From Halorussus salinisoli (lineage in GTDB: Archaea; Halobacteriota; Halobacteria; Halobacteriales; Haladaptataceae), in the NCBI GenBank assembly GCA_005239435.1, contig SZNP01000010.1:124001-188000 (forward strand): DNA of 64,000 bases, given 5' to 3'. Made by a program: the position numbers and the translations under genes. Shown here piece by piece: positions 41,319 to 49,734 of the stretch. The notes below the pieces were generated by a model that was given only the letters and a program-made list of their open reading frames with translations, had not been told where the DNA came from and did no database searches. How positions within the stretch are numbered: the first letter of the stretch is position 1; every line of letters starts with the position of its first letter.

Positions 41319-41825
41319 CGACCGGGGCGACGTAGAGTAACGACTGCGACGCTCGGGGGGAGACGGAACTCCGCCTTTCATCCTCGAAAGCCCTGCGCTC
41401 ACTACGAGATGGAGTTTGTAGTAGAATCACCACCGAGAACAGATAGTAGGGGCCGCCTCGGCAGTTAGTTGGTCGAGCGCATCCCCGTATAGTGCGTCGC
41501 CGAGCGAAAGCCTCGGACCTCCTCAACTTCCTCCACCTCCTTCGCTCTCTCCGGTCGCTCAGTCGTCCACCAGAGGACGACCCGCGTCCTCCGAACAGTC
41601 GGTCGCACCGGAAGACGAACCGCGTCTTCCGAGCCTCGCTTCGCTCAGCGAGACTTCGCACTAGACGACCTCACACGGTTAGCGCAGTCTCGCGGTTCGA
41701 GACCCAGCGTGCGCCGAGTTCGGGTGGTTCGCCGAGTGCTATCGGTACGTAAAGATATATCTTTGAATTACTAAGAGAAATATAAATACGTCTTAAACGT
41801 AGGTGTTCGTTTCTCCAAGCGACCG
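41319..41825. other. Intergenic region with repeat copy 5 and AT island
   Basis: No supportable gene between convergent trm56 and the second nucleotidase. It contains a divergent repeat copy (about 41440-41700, minus orientation), and an AT-rich tract (41745-41810, AGATATATCTT palindrome and TATAAATACG) that could be a promoter reading toward the repeat. Confidence 0.5.
41440..41700 (-). repeat. Intergenic GC-rich repeat, copy 5
   Basis: Read on the minus strand, it contains CTCGGAAGACGCGGTTCGTC followed by TTCCGGTG, closely matching copy 2 (CTCGGAAGACGAGGGTTGTC then TTCCGGTG). A second hairpin of the same design is GGAGGACGCGGGTCGTCCTC. GAGGTCCGAGGCTTTCGC matches GAGGTTCGAGGCTCTCGC of copy 2. 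The copy is degenerate and lacks an AGCTAGCT tail. Confidence 0.55.
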
Positions 41826-43166
41826 CTATGCGCTCCGAATCCGACCGTCGAGGCGCACGTCGAGTCCCTCCTCGCGGGCGTAATCCACGATGGCGTCGTA
41901 CTGAACGCCGAACGACTCGGTCACGTCCGTCGGCGAAATCGGTTCGGAGCCGAACTCGACGACGTAGGCGTTCGTGGCGACCGAGTACTCCGTCTCGGGG
42001 TCAACGGGGTCGCCGTCGAACCGGACCTCGCGGACGCACCCCTCGTCGGGGTCGTAGTCGATTTCGAGGCCGGAGAAGTGACCCCACCAGATTCGGCCCT
42101 CCTCGTCGTCGGGCAGGAAGACGGCCTCGACCAGTTCCCGGAGTTGCTCGCCAGAGACGACGGCGGTCTGGAGTCGCCCGCCGAACGGGGAGACGCCGAC
42201 GAGGTCGGCCACCGTCACCTCGCCCGCCAGCGGGTCGCCGTCGCGGAGGCCGCCCGTCTGGGTGTATCCCACGTCCGCGCCGGTCGCCCACCGGTAAGCG
42301 TCGGTGACGAGGTTGGCGACGCGGCACTCCCCGCCGTAGCGCCGGTCGCGCTCGCGGGGCATCGGTTCCGTGACGGTGCCGACTACTTCGGTCAGTCCCG
42401 TGGCGTCCATCCGGTCCCGGAGCGCCTCGGCGACCGCCTCGTCGCGCCGACCGTCAGCGACTTCGTGGCGGGTCGCAGTCGCTCTGTCGCCCAGTTCGAC
42501 CTCCCAGACGACCCGGCCGTTCGCACCCGGCCGCAGGAGCAGGGTTCCGTCGGACCGGTCGCGGCGCTCGCTGTGGACGTGGCCGCCGAGGATGGCGTCC
42601 ACCCCGTCGAACTCGGCGATGGCGCGTTCGGTCTCGTCCCGGAGGTGAGCGAGGACGACGACGTGGTCCGCTCGATCCCGGAGCGGCGGAAGTACCTGCC
42701 GTACCTCCGCTACCGGGTCGGTCGCGGTGAGTTCGGTCGCGCCGGCCGCGATGTCGGGCGTCCGTGGGTCGGTCACGCCGACGAAACCCACGCGCTCGCC
42801 ACCCCGCTCGACGACCCCCGTGGGAGAGGCGTCGGAGAACTGGTCGGTGCCGTCCTCGTCGTAGACGTTCGCGCTGAGCCAGCGTTGTGGAGATTCTCGA
42901 ACGATCTCTCGGAGCGACTCCGTCCCGAAGTCGAAGTCGTGGTTGCCGAACGTCTCGAAGTCGGGGTCCACCGCGCGGAAGAAGTCCAGCGCCTGCCGGC
43001 CGTCGGTCCTGAGCGCGAGGACGCCCGGCGCGGTGTCGTCGCCCGTCCCGACGACGACGGTACGGTCGTCCCGAAGCGCCTCGATGGTTCCGGCGAGGCG
43101 ACCCACGCGTTCGGGGTCGTCGTACGCGTTCTCGATGTCCGAGTAGTGGAGGACGCGGAGCGTCAT
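41826..43166 (-). CDS. 5'-nucleotidase family metallophosphatase (copy 2)
   Basis: A 446-residue paralogue of the enzyme at 31012. Metallophosphoesterase motifs: RVLHYSDIENAYDDPERVGR (near 3-22), TGDDTAPGVLALRTDGRQAL, FETFGNHDFDFGTESLREIV and DAILGGHVHSERRDRSDGTL, the latter with the intact GGHVHS that copy 1 has as GGHVPT. The C-terminal domain contains TQTGGLRDGDPLAGEVTVAD. No signal peptide. Start region agrees with the family. Confidence 0.92.
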   Translation of the reverse strand: MTLRVLHYSDIENAYDDPERVGRLAGTIEALRDDRTVVVGTGDDTAPGVLALRTDGRQALDFFRAVDPDFETFGNHDFDFGTESLREIVRESPQRWLSANVYDEDGTDQFSDASPTGVVERGGERVGFVGVTDPRTPDIAAGATELTATDPVAEVRQVLPPLRDRADHVVVLAHLRDETERAIAEFDGVDAILGGHVHSERRDRSDGTLLLRPGANGRVVWEVELGDRATATRHEVADGRRDEAVAEALRDRMDATGLTEVVGTVTEPMPRERDRRYGGECRVANLVTDAYRWATGADVGYTQTGGLRDGDPLAGEVTVADLVGVSPFGGRLQTAVVSGEQLRELVEAVFLPDDEEGRIWWGHFSGLEIDYDPDEGCVREVRFDGDPVDPETEYSVATNAYVVEFGSEPISPTDVTESFGVQYDAIVDYAREEGLDVRLDGRIRSA

Positions 43167-43273
43167 CTATCCGAACTGTCGCGGGTCGGGCAAGTAATAG
43201 TGACGTTCGGAGTTTTCTCACTGCTCGCCCGATTCGAAATCTGTGTCCCCGAAACGGAGGGGCCTCTCCGATG

Positions 43274-43281
43274 GTTTTAAA
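43274..43281 (+). promoter_or_regulatory. TATA box of the tfe operon
   Basis: TTTTAAAC-type element inside GATGGTTTTAAACGC, 26-33 nt before the tfe ATG at 43307. The spacing suggests a leaderless mRNA. Confidence 0.55.
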
Positions 43282-43306
43282 CGCTCCAACGCCCCAGTAC
43301 ACGATA

Positions 43307-43843
43307 ATGGCTTTTGAGGACTTACTGGAGGACCCAGTAATTCAGAAATATCTTCACGAACTGGTCGGTCCGAAGGGAATGCCGGTCGCCGCGGCCCCGC
43401 CAGACGGGGAAGTGACCGACGAGGAACTCGCCGAGGAGTTGGACCTCGAACTCAACGACGTTCGGCGCGCACTGTTCATCCTCTACGAGAACGACCTCGC
43501 TACGTACCGCCGCCTGCGCGACGAGGACTCGGGATGGCTGACGTACCTCTGGACGTTCCAGTACGAGAACATACCGGACAACCTCGAAGAAGAGATGTAC
43601 CGCCTGCTCGACGCACTCGAACAGCGTCAGGAGTACGAGTACCAGCACGAGTTCTATTTGTGTGAAGTCTGCTCGATTCGATTCGAGTTCGGCGAGGCGA
43701 TGGACTTCGGCTTCGAGTGCCCCGAGTGCGGGTCGCCGCTCGAATCCATGGAGAACAGTCGGCTCATCGACGCGATGGAACAGCGAATCGAGGACCTCCG
43801 CGGCGAACTCAACGTCGAGCAACTCGAAGAGGCCGAGGCATAG
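43307..43843 (+). CDS. tfe: Transcription initiation factor E, alpha subunit
   Basis: A 178-residue basal transcription factor that stabilises promoter opening by archaeal RNA polymerase. The extended winged-helix domain covers about 1-105 (LLEDPVIQKYLHELVGPKGM; VTDEELAEELDLELNDVRRA). The zinc ribbon is at YLCEVCSIRFEFGEA and FGFECPECGSPLESM, with CX2C pairs. A Glu-rich tail follows. The ATG at 43307 matches the MAFEDLLEDP start. It is the first gene of an operon with DUF2110. Confidence 0.97.
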   Translation: MAFEDLLEDPVIQKYLHELVGPKGMPVAAAPPDGEVTDEELAEELDLELNDVRRALFILYENDLATYRRLRDEDSGWLTYLWTFQYENIPDNLEEEMYRLLDALEQRQEYEYQHEFYLCEVCSIRFEFGEAMDFGFECPECGSPLESMENSRLIDAMEQRIEDLRGELNVEQLEEAEA

Positions 43844-44518
43844 ATGGTCGTACTCGCAACGAAGGTGTACGTGCAGGGCGACGCCCGCGAACGCTCGCTC
43901 GACGCGCTCCGGTCGCTCGTCGGCAACGAAATCGAAGATTTGGACGTGGAGTACACCGTGGGCGTACGCCGCGACGAGTTCGCAGTCGTCACCATCGAAG
44001 GAGACGACGAGGTCGTCGCGCGCAACATCCTGCGCGAGGAGTTCGGCGAAATCACCCCCGACTTCGAGGCAGGCGAGACCTACGTCGGCACGCTCGAAGC
44101 GTGGGACGAGGACGGCTTCGTCCTCGACGCGGGCGAGGAGGTTCGCGTCCCCGCGAGCGAACTCGGTCTCGGACAGGGGACGCCGGTCCAAATCGTCGAG
44201 CGGTTCGGACTCGTCCAGCACATGCCGCTCCGGTTCGTCTTCGCCGAAGACGGCGAGAGCCACCGTCTCGCCGACGCCGAGCGCGACCGTCTCTACGACT
44301 GGACTCGCGGCGCGGGCCGCGTCAACGTCAACAGCGCGACCCGCGGCGAGGTGCGCGCGACGGTCAACCGCGCGGGCCACGCCCGCGACATCGTGACGGT
44401 AGAGCGTCTCGGTCTCCTAGAGCAGAGCATCGTCTGCAAGGACGAAACCGACCCGCCGGGCCTGCTCGCGGCTATCGGCGACTACCTGCCAGCGGAAATT
44501 CGGTGCGTAATTCCGTAA
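43844..44518 (+). CDS. DUF2110 family protein
   Basis: A 224-residue soluble protein of the archaeal DUF2110 family. It begins MVVLATKVYVQGDARERSLD (1-20) immediately after the tfe stop, so translation is coupled. Conserved blocks include FGEITPDFEAGETYVGTLEA and RLYDWTRGAGRVNVNSATRG. The persistent association with tfe in archaea suggests a role in transcription or RNA metabolism; its middle part (YVGTLEAWDEDGFVLDAG) resembles an S1/OB-like barrel. Confidence 0.9.
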   Translation: MVVLATKVYVQGDARERSLDALRSLVGNEIEDLDVEYTVGVRRDEFAVVTIEGDDEVVARNILREEFGEITPDFEAGETYVGTLEAWDEDGFVLDAGEEVRVPASELGLGQGTPVQIVERFGLVQHMPLRFVFAEDGESHRLADAERDRLYDWTRGAGRVNVNSATRGEVRATVNRAGHARDIVTVERLGLLEQSIVCKDETDPPGLLAAIGDYLPAEIRCVIP

Positions 44519-44525
44519 CCACAGC

Positions 44526-45296
44526 ATGAATCGGCGACTCCTACTCGCGTTCGCGTCGGTCGCGCTCCTCGCCCTCAGCGCCGGATGCGCGGGTATCTTC
44601 GGCGGCGACCAGATAAGCGAGAAGCGTCTCGAAGGCGACGGCAACGCGACCTACGAGTGGAACAACTCCGCCGCGGTGACGCTCAACATCACCGGCGGCG
44701 AGTATCAGGCGGTGTACGACTTCGAGAACCGGTCTGAACTCAGCATCTTCGAGCGCGAGTCGCTCGGCGAGAAGACCCCCGTCGAAGTCGGCACGGTCAG
44801 GTTCCAGTACCCGAACGGGACGGTCGTCACCCTCGGACAGGAGCGCGTTCAGAAGAAAGACTCCCGGACGGTCTTCCTGCTCCCCGCCGAGGACGGGAAA
44901 CTCGCCTACACCGCACCGCACCGCGGCAAGTCGTTCAGCACGCCGACGTACGTCGAAGGCTCGTACGAGGTCATCCTCCCGGCGGGGATGCGGGTCGGGA
45001 CACCGATTCTGAGTCAGGTCCGGCCGAACGCCGACGACAGGTCACAAATCGACGGTCGGGTCCACCTCAGTTGGGCCGAGGTGACGGCGGACAACGTCGT
45101 CGTACGCTACTACCTCGCGCGCGACCTCACCATCTTCACGGGAATCATCGCCGCCGGTATTCTGCTCGCGCTGCTCGGGTTAGCCTACTTCCGCCTCCAG
45201 ATTCGGCAACTCGAACGCGAGCGCGAGGAGATGGGCCTGAACGTCGACACCAGCGACGACGAGTTCGACCAAGGCCCGCCGCCGGGGATGGGGTAG
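44526..45296 (+). CDS. DUF5803-like membrane lipoprotein
   Basis: A 256-residue exported protein. A lipobox-like signal LLAFASVALLALSAGCAGIF (5-24) would place a lipid-modified Cys at position 21 on the outside. The ectodomain (about 30-200) is beta-rich with many Asn-Xaa-Ser/Thr sites (NNSAAVTLNITGGEYQAVYD). A C-terminal helix IFTGIIAAGILLALLGLAYF (near 203-222) anchors it, followed by an acidic cytoplasmic tail. It resembles the haloarchaeal DUF5803 family. It follows DUF2110 by 7 nt. Confidence 0.85.
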   Translation: MNRRLLLAFASVALLALSAGCAGIFGGDQISEKRLEGDGNATYEWNNSAAVTLNITGGEYQAVYDFENRSELSIFERESLGEKTPVEVGTVRFQYPNGTVVTLGQERVQKKDSRTVFLLPAEDGKLAYTAPHRGKSFSTPTYVEGSYEVILPAGMRVGTPILSQVRPNADDRSQIDGRVHLSWAEVTADNVVVRYYLARDLTIFTGIIAAGILLALLGLAYFRLQIRQLEREREEMGLNVDTSDDEFDQGPPPGMG

Positions 45297-45333
45297 CGTC
45301 CTCTTTTTATCTGCGGAACCCCTACCGGATTCC

Positions 45334-46023
45334 ATGCAGGTAGCCCTCGTCACCGTCGGCGACGAACTGCTGGCGGGCGACACCGTGAACACCAACGCCG
45401 CGTGGCTGGGCGAACGCCTCGCCGACCGCGGCGCGAGCGTCGAACGCGTCGTGGTCGTCCCCGACCGAGTGGCCGACATCGCCCGCGTCATCAACGAGTT
45501 GCGGGCCGAGTACGACGCCGTCCTCGTCACCGGCGGTCTCGGGCCGACCCACGACGACCTGACGATGGAGGCGGTCGCGGCCGCGGTCGGCGTCCCGGTC
45601 GAAGAACACGACGAGGCCGTGGCGTGGATTACCGACCACACCGACTACGAACACGCCGACCTCGTGGACGGGACGACCCACCTCCCGAAGGGGTCGCGGA
45701 TGCTCCCGAATCCAGCGGGCGTGGCTCCGGGGTGCGTCATCGAGGGCATCTACGTCCTGCCGGGCGTCCCCGACGAGATGGAAGCGATGTTCGAGTCGGT
45801 CGCCGACGAGTTCTCGGGCGAGTACCGCCACGTCCGGACCGTCGAGGCCGACGAACCCGAGAGCGCGCTCGTCGAACGAATGGCAGAGCTACGCGACCGA
45901 TTCGACGTGACCATCGGAAGCTACCCCGGCGACCACGTCCGAATCAAGTTACAGAGTACAGACGAGGACGAACTCGAACGCGCGGCGGCGTGGCTCCGCG
46001 AGCGCGTCGAACCGAACGAGTGA
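45334..46023 (+). CDS. CinA/MoaB-type molybdopterin-binding-domain protein
   Basis: A 229-residue protein of the CinA N-terminal (COG1058) family. The MoCF-type core reads VALVTVGDELLAGDTVNTNA (3-22) and DAVLVTGGLGPTHDDLTMEA (near 65-84); FDVTIGSYPGDHVRIKLQST is the C-terminal sheet. Related proteins hydrolyse ADP-ribose or NMN precursors; archaeal ones lack the C-terminal deamidase domain, as here. Last gene of the tfe group. Confidence 0.9.
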   Translation: MQVALVTVGDELLAGDTVNTNAAWLGERLADRGASVERVVVVPDRVADIARVINELRAEYDAVLVTGGLGPTHDDLTMEAVAAAVGVPVEEHDEAVAWITDHTDYEHADLVDGTTHLPKGSRMLPNPAGVAPGCVIEGIYVLPGVPDEMEAMFESVADEFSGEYRHVRTVEADEPESALVERMAELRDRFDVTIGSYPGDHVRIKLQSTDEDELERAAAWLRERVEPNE

Positions 46024-46103
46024 CTGATCTGTAACGCGGCCGAGGTCCGGAGACCGTACGCGCGACGTCGTCGCTCCGGTTTTTCGACCCGGGGTGACTG
46101 GAG

Positions 46104-46214
46104 CTATCGGTAGAGGTACGCCAGCCACGCGGCCGTGATCAGGATTCCAAGAACGCCAGTGACGATACCTGCGGCGTTAGCCGGAACGGTCGCCGATTCT
46201 GCGAGTACGAACAT
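46104..46214 (-). CDS. 36-residue membrane peptide
   Basis: A very short gene on the minus strand: MFVLAESATVPANAAGIVTG (1-20) then VLGILITAAWLAYLYR. It forms one transmembrane helix ending in Tyr/Arg. Composition and length match small haloarchaeal membrane proteins, and its end AAWLAYLYR parallels AAVHLYW of the 61-residue protein at 51746. The ATG is at 46212-46214. Function unknown. Confidence 0.6.
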   Translation of the reverse strand: MFVLAESATVPANAAGIVTGVLGILITAAWLAYLYR

Positions 46215-46515
46215 GACCGACGATTCCGGGTGAGTTCCCTTAACGCTTGTCAACCCCGTCGGGGAGTCCCGATTTCGTCGGGGGAAACCCGTCGTTGACG
46301 CGGCGAACGGTTCGGAAACCTCGGCGTAACTTGACGTTTCTTTCTCCGCAAAAACCGGTTTTTTCGACGCCGAAAGTCCGGAAATACACCGTTGTCCGGT
46401 TAAACAATCAGTAACGGTCGGACCGGTTTATCTGTATTTCCGTCGAATCCTCGCTTGCCCACGAGGGGCGTCATCCTCGAACTGGAGAACGACGCCCACG
46501 TGGGGGTGAGAAATA
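46215..46515. promoter_or_regulatory. Regulatory spacer of the Gln-rich protein gene
   Basis: The 300-bp spacer holds a perfect 14-nt palindrome AAAAACCGGTTTTT (46350-46363), further half sites (TCCGGTTAAAC near 46396 and GGACCGGTTTATC near 46418-46430), and a TATA-like TTTATC that overlaps the last one. The repeated CCGGTT blocks around the promoter suggest an operator. The leader ends in GGGGGTGAG, a good ribosome-binding site. Confidence 0.5.
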
Positions 46516-47214
46516 ATGTCAGAACAGTATCAACAGCCGACGGGGAGTATGGGACAGCAGACGTACGGTCAGACGGGCCAGCAACAGATGGGCCAGCAGC
46601 CGATGCAAACGGGTCAGACAGGCCAGCAGATGGGTGGCCAGCAGATGGGTGGTCAACAGGCCGGTCAGAGCCACCGGATGACCCACGAGCGCGTCGGCCA
46701 GCAGTTCGAGGCGGAGATGACCAACGAACTCAACGAGGCGCTCGAATCCTTCGACCGCGTGGTCGAAATCGCAGAGTGGTGCGCCGACAAGTGCATCGAG
46801 AGCGGTCCGCAGATGGCCGAGTGCGCTCGACTCTGTGAGGACCTCTCCGACCTCGCGTCGCTGAACGAGAAACTCATCGCACGCGACTCTATCAACGGAC
46901 CGGAGGTCGCCGAAGCGTTCCTGAAGGTGGCCCAGCAGGGACTGCCGATTCTACAGCAGTACCAACAGCCACACGTCCAGGAGACGTACCAGGCGGTCCA
47001 GCAGGCCCTCGACTCGACGAACAGGTTGCTCGACTCCATCAGCGGCGGCCAGCAGAGTCCGACGATGGGCATCCGCGAGCAGGTTCAGGGCGCGCAGGGC
47101 CAGCAGCCGATGGGTCAACAGTCGATGGGCCAGCAACCGCAGGGCCAGCAACCGCAGGGCCAGTCGTTCCAACAGCCACAAGGCGGACAGTTTCAGGGCA
47201 CGCAGTCCTACTGA
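46516..47214 (+). CDS. Gln-rich protein with four-helix Cys core (DUF326-like)
   Basis: A 232-residue protein in three parts. Residues 1-52 and about 180-232 are Gln/Gly/Met low-complexity tracts (QMGQQPMQTGQTGQQMGGQQ). Between them lies a helical core, about 55-175, with EWCADKCIESGPQMAECARL then CEDLSDLASLN, a CX3CX9CX3C pattern that resembles DUF326 four-helix-bundle copper-binding proteins. The rest of the core is amphipathic (QQGLPILQQYQQPHVQETYQ). The Met/Gln tails are unusual for a haloarchaeon, whose proteins are normally rich in Asp and Glu. It might store copper or form assemblies; both are inference. Confidence 0.85.
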   Translation: MSEQYQQPTGSMGQQTYGQTGQQQMGQQPMQTGQTGQQMGGQQMGGQQAGQSHRMTHERVGQQFEAEMTNELNEALESFDRVVEIAEWCADKCIESGPQMAECARLCEDLSDLASLNEKLIARDSINGPEVAEAFLKVAQQGLPILQQYQQPHVQETYQAVQQALDSTNRLLDSISGGQQSPTMGIREQVQGAQGQQPMGQQSMGQQPQGQQPQGQSFQQPQGGQFQGTQSY

Positions 47215-47307
47215 ATAGCCCCTGCCACTGCGTCGGCAGCACTCTTTTTCGTCCCGGCGGAGCGTCGCATCGGACCGTTTTTGCGCCCGACTCACGTAGC
47301 CACGTCC

Positions 47308-48432
47308 ATGCGAACCATCGGCGTCGTCGTCAATCCCATCGCCGGAATGGGTGGCCGAGTAGGCCTGAAAGGCACCGACGGGAAGGTCGAGGAGGCACGC
47401 GAGCGCGGCGCGGAGGCGCGCGCGCCCGACCGAGCAGTGGCGGCCCTGCGCGCGCTGGCGGAGCGCAACCCGGACGCCGAGATTCTGACCTACGGCGGCG
47501 AGATGGGCGAGCGCGAGGCCCGGGAGGCGGGGTTCGACCCGAACGTGGTCGGCGGTCCTGCGAGCGACGAAGCCACGGCCGACGAAGCCACGACTGCCGA
47601 GACGAACGCAGTGGCCGTCCGAACGACCGCCGAGGACACCCGCGAGGCGGTCCGGCGGTTCGCCGCCGAAGGGGTAGACCTCGTCCTGTTCGTCGGCGGC
47701 GACGGGACCGCGGTGGACGTGGCCGAGACGCTGGACGAACGAGGGGCCGAGATTCCAATCCTGGGCGTTCCCGCGGGGGTGAAGGTGTATTCGGCGGTGT
47801 TCGCCGTCACGCCCGAGGCCGCGGGCCGAGTCGCCGCGGCATTCGACCGGACCGAGACCCGCGAAGTCAACGACATCGACGAGGAGGCCTACCGGGAGGG
47901 CGAGGTCCGGGCCGAACTGAAGGCACTCGCCGAGGTGCCGGTCGCCGATGACCTCCAGTCGAGCAAGCAGGTCGGCGGAGGAACCGTCGAGAGTCTGGCG
48001 GCCGGAGTGGCCGACGAAATCCGGTCGAGCGAGGCCACGACCTACGTTCTCGGTCCGGGAAGCACCGTCGGCGCGATTCAGTCGGAACTCGGCCACGAGG
48101 GGTCGCCGCTCGGGGTCGACCTCTGGCGGGACGGCGAAGTGCTGGTCGAGGACGTCACCGCCGACGAGATTCTGGCGAATCTCGGCGACAAAAACGTCGT
48201 CGTGGTGTCTCCCATCGGCGGACAGGGGTTCGTCTTCGGCCGTGGCAACGACCAGATTTCCCCCGACGTGATTCGCAGGTCCGAGGTCGAAGTGGTCGCG
48301 TCGAAGCCGAAACTCGACGGAATCGGCGTCCTCCGGGTCGATACCGGCGACGACGAGGTGGACGACTCCCTGCGCGGGTGGCGGAAGGTCCGAGTCGGCC
48401 GGTTCGAGCGTCGGATGATGAAGGTCGTTTAA
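47308..48432 (+). CDS. ATP-NAD/AcoX kinase family protein
   Basis: A 374-residue protein of the ATP-NAD kinase superfamily (COG3199 type). Key motifs are IGVVVNPIAGMGGRVGLKGT (near 4-23), DLVLFVGGDGTAVDVAETLD (near 129-148) with the GGDGT diphosphate-binding loop, and PILGVPAGVKVYSAVFAVTP. The C-terminal half contains SPIGGQGFVFGRGNDQISPD. It may phosphorylate NAD or another diol substrate; the NAD kinase activity is not proven by motif alone. The ATG at 47308 is the natural start. Confidence 0.9.
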   Translation: MRTIGVVVNPIAGMGGRVGLKGTDGKVEEARERGAEARAPDRAVAALRALAERNPDAEILTYGGEMGEREAREAGFDPNVVGGPASDEATADEATTAETNAVAVRTTAEDTREAVRRFAAEGVDLVLFVGGDGTAVDVAETLDERGAEIPILGVPAGVKVYSAVFAVTPEAAGRVAAAFDRTETREVNDIDEEAYREGEVRAELKALAEVPVADDLQSSKQVGGGTVESLAAGVADEIRSSEATTYVLGPGSTVGAIQSELGHEGSPLGVDLWRDGEVLVEDVTADEILANLGDKNVVVVSPIGGQGFVFGRGNDQISPDVIRRSEVEVVASKPKLDGIGVLRVDTGDDEVDDSLRGWRKVRVGRFERRMMKVV

Positions 48433-48489
48433 GGAACAATAATTGTCTACTAGTGAAGTTTAAGGTCTTAGGGTGCCGAGGGTCTCCAC

Positions 48490-49518
48490 ATGGAAACGCG
48501 AAAGGTTCAGCGGTTGGGACCCTCGACGCTGGCGATGACCCTGCCAGCGGAGTGGGCGTCGGAGAACAACGTCGAGAAGGGTGACGAGGTGTCGCTTCGG
48601 ATGGGCGGCAAGGGAACGCTGACGGTGCTGCCGGAGTCGGCACACACCGAGGAGTCGGAGGCGGTCATCCACGCCGAGAATCTGGACGCCGATGCCGTCG
48701 AACGAGCCATCGTCGCCCAGTACGTCCTCGGGCGACGGGTCATCCACGTCGAGAGCGAGGAAACCCTGGAGAGCGCCCACATCAACGCGGTGTACAAGGC
48801 CGAGACCCAACTGATGGGACTCGGCGTGGTCGAGGAGACGCCCAACAGCATCGCCATCCGGTGTTCGGTGGACCCCGAGGACTTCAACCTCGACAACTTG
48901 CTCGAACGACTCGAGAACACCGGGTCGACCATGCGCGGCGAGGCGGTCAAGGCACTCGCGCACGGCAACCCGGACCTCGCTCAGCGCGCGCTGAATCGGG
49001 AGCGACAGGCCAACAAGATATTCGTTCTGCTCCTGCGCCTCATCTTCACGGCCTATCAGAACCCGACGCTCGCGCGTGCGGTGGACCTCGACAGCGGGTT
49101 CCCGCTCATCGGCTACCGGTCCATCGCCAAGAACCTCGAACTCACCGCGGACAACGCCGAGGACATCGCGGAAATCGCGCTCGACGCCGAGGGCCACACC
49201 CTCGACGTGGACAGTCAGACTATGCGCCGAATTCGGGAGTTCACCGACCAAGTGGACGAAATCACCGCGAAGGCGGTCCAATCCGCGGTCGAGCGCGACT
49301 ACGACAAGACCCTCGAAGTCCGGGCGCTGTTCCATGAGATCGGCGACCGCGAGAGCGAGATTCTGTCGGACCTGCCCGAGATGGACAACGACTCGCTACT
49401 GGCGGTCCGCGAGGTGCTGGTCAGCCTCCAGCAGACCGCCCAGTACGCCATGCGAAACGCCGAAATCGCGGCGAACCTCGCGTTGAACGAGGAGAGCGAA
49501 CACACGACCATCAACTGA
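48490..49518 (+). CDS. AbrB-PhoU phosphate-uptake-type regulator
   Basis: A 342-residue archaeal regulator with an N-terminal SpoVT/AbrB DNA-binding fold (METRKVQRLGPSTLAMTLPA, 1-20; WASENNVEKGDEVSLRMGGK) and two PhoU-like helical repeats (about 100-215 and 225-330). PhoU proteins couple phosphate transport to signalling; the AbrB fusion suggests direct promoter binding. There are no pst genes beside it in this window. A TTAAGG-type AT stretch at 48430-48470 is the probable promoter. Confidence 0.93.
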   Translation: METRKVQRLGPSTLAMTLPAEWASENNVEKGDEVSLRMGGKGTLTVLPESAHTEESEAVIHAENLDADAVERAIVAQYVLGRRVIHVESEETLESAHINAVYKAETQLMGLGVVEETPNSIAIRCSVDPEDFNLDNLLERLENTGSTMRGEAVKALAHGNPDLAQRALNRERQANKIFVLLLRLIFTAYQNPTLARAVDLDSGFPLIGYRSIAKNLELTADNAEDIAEIALDAEGHTLDVDSQTMRRIREFTDQVDEITAKAVQSAVERDYDKTLEVRALFHEIGDRESEILSDLPEMDNDSLLAVREVLVSLQQTAQYAMRNAEIAANLALNEESEHTTIN

Positions 49519-49734
49519 ATCGCCCTCCCGAGACGCCGCATCTCGGGAGTCGGCCCGCCACGGTCGAGCAGTGTTCCGGAATTCTACAGTACTCTCCTCT
49601 GTTAGAGGTTGTTCTCTAATCTCTTGAGAAACAATATTATTTCTTAAACAACCCTATATCCGTTCGAAGAAACTGTACAGAATTGGCTCAGCCGCGCGAC
49701 GCGACGAGAGCGTCGAGGTTCGGAACGCGAACGC

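Noticed and set aside
41680-41712. GCGGTTCGAGACC resembling a tRNA T-arm
   Set aside because: No matching T-stem, anticodon arm or acceptor stem can be folded around it.
41492-41752. An 86-codon frame in the spacer after trm56
   Set aside because: It covers repeat copy 5 and shows no acidic bias or conserved motif.
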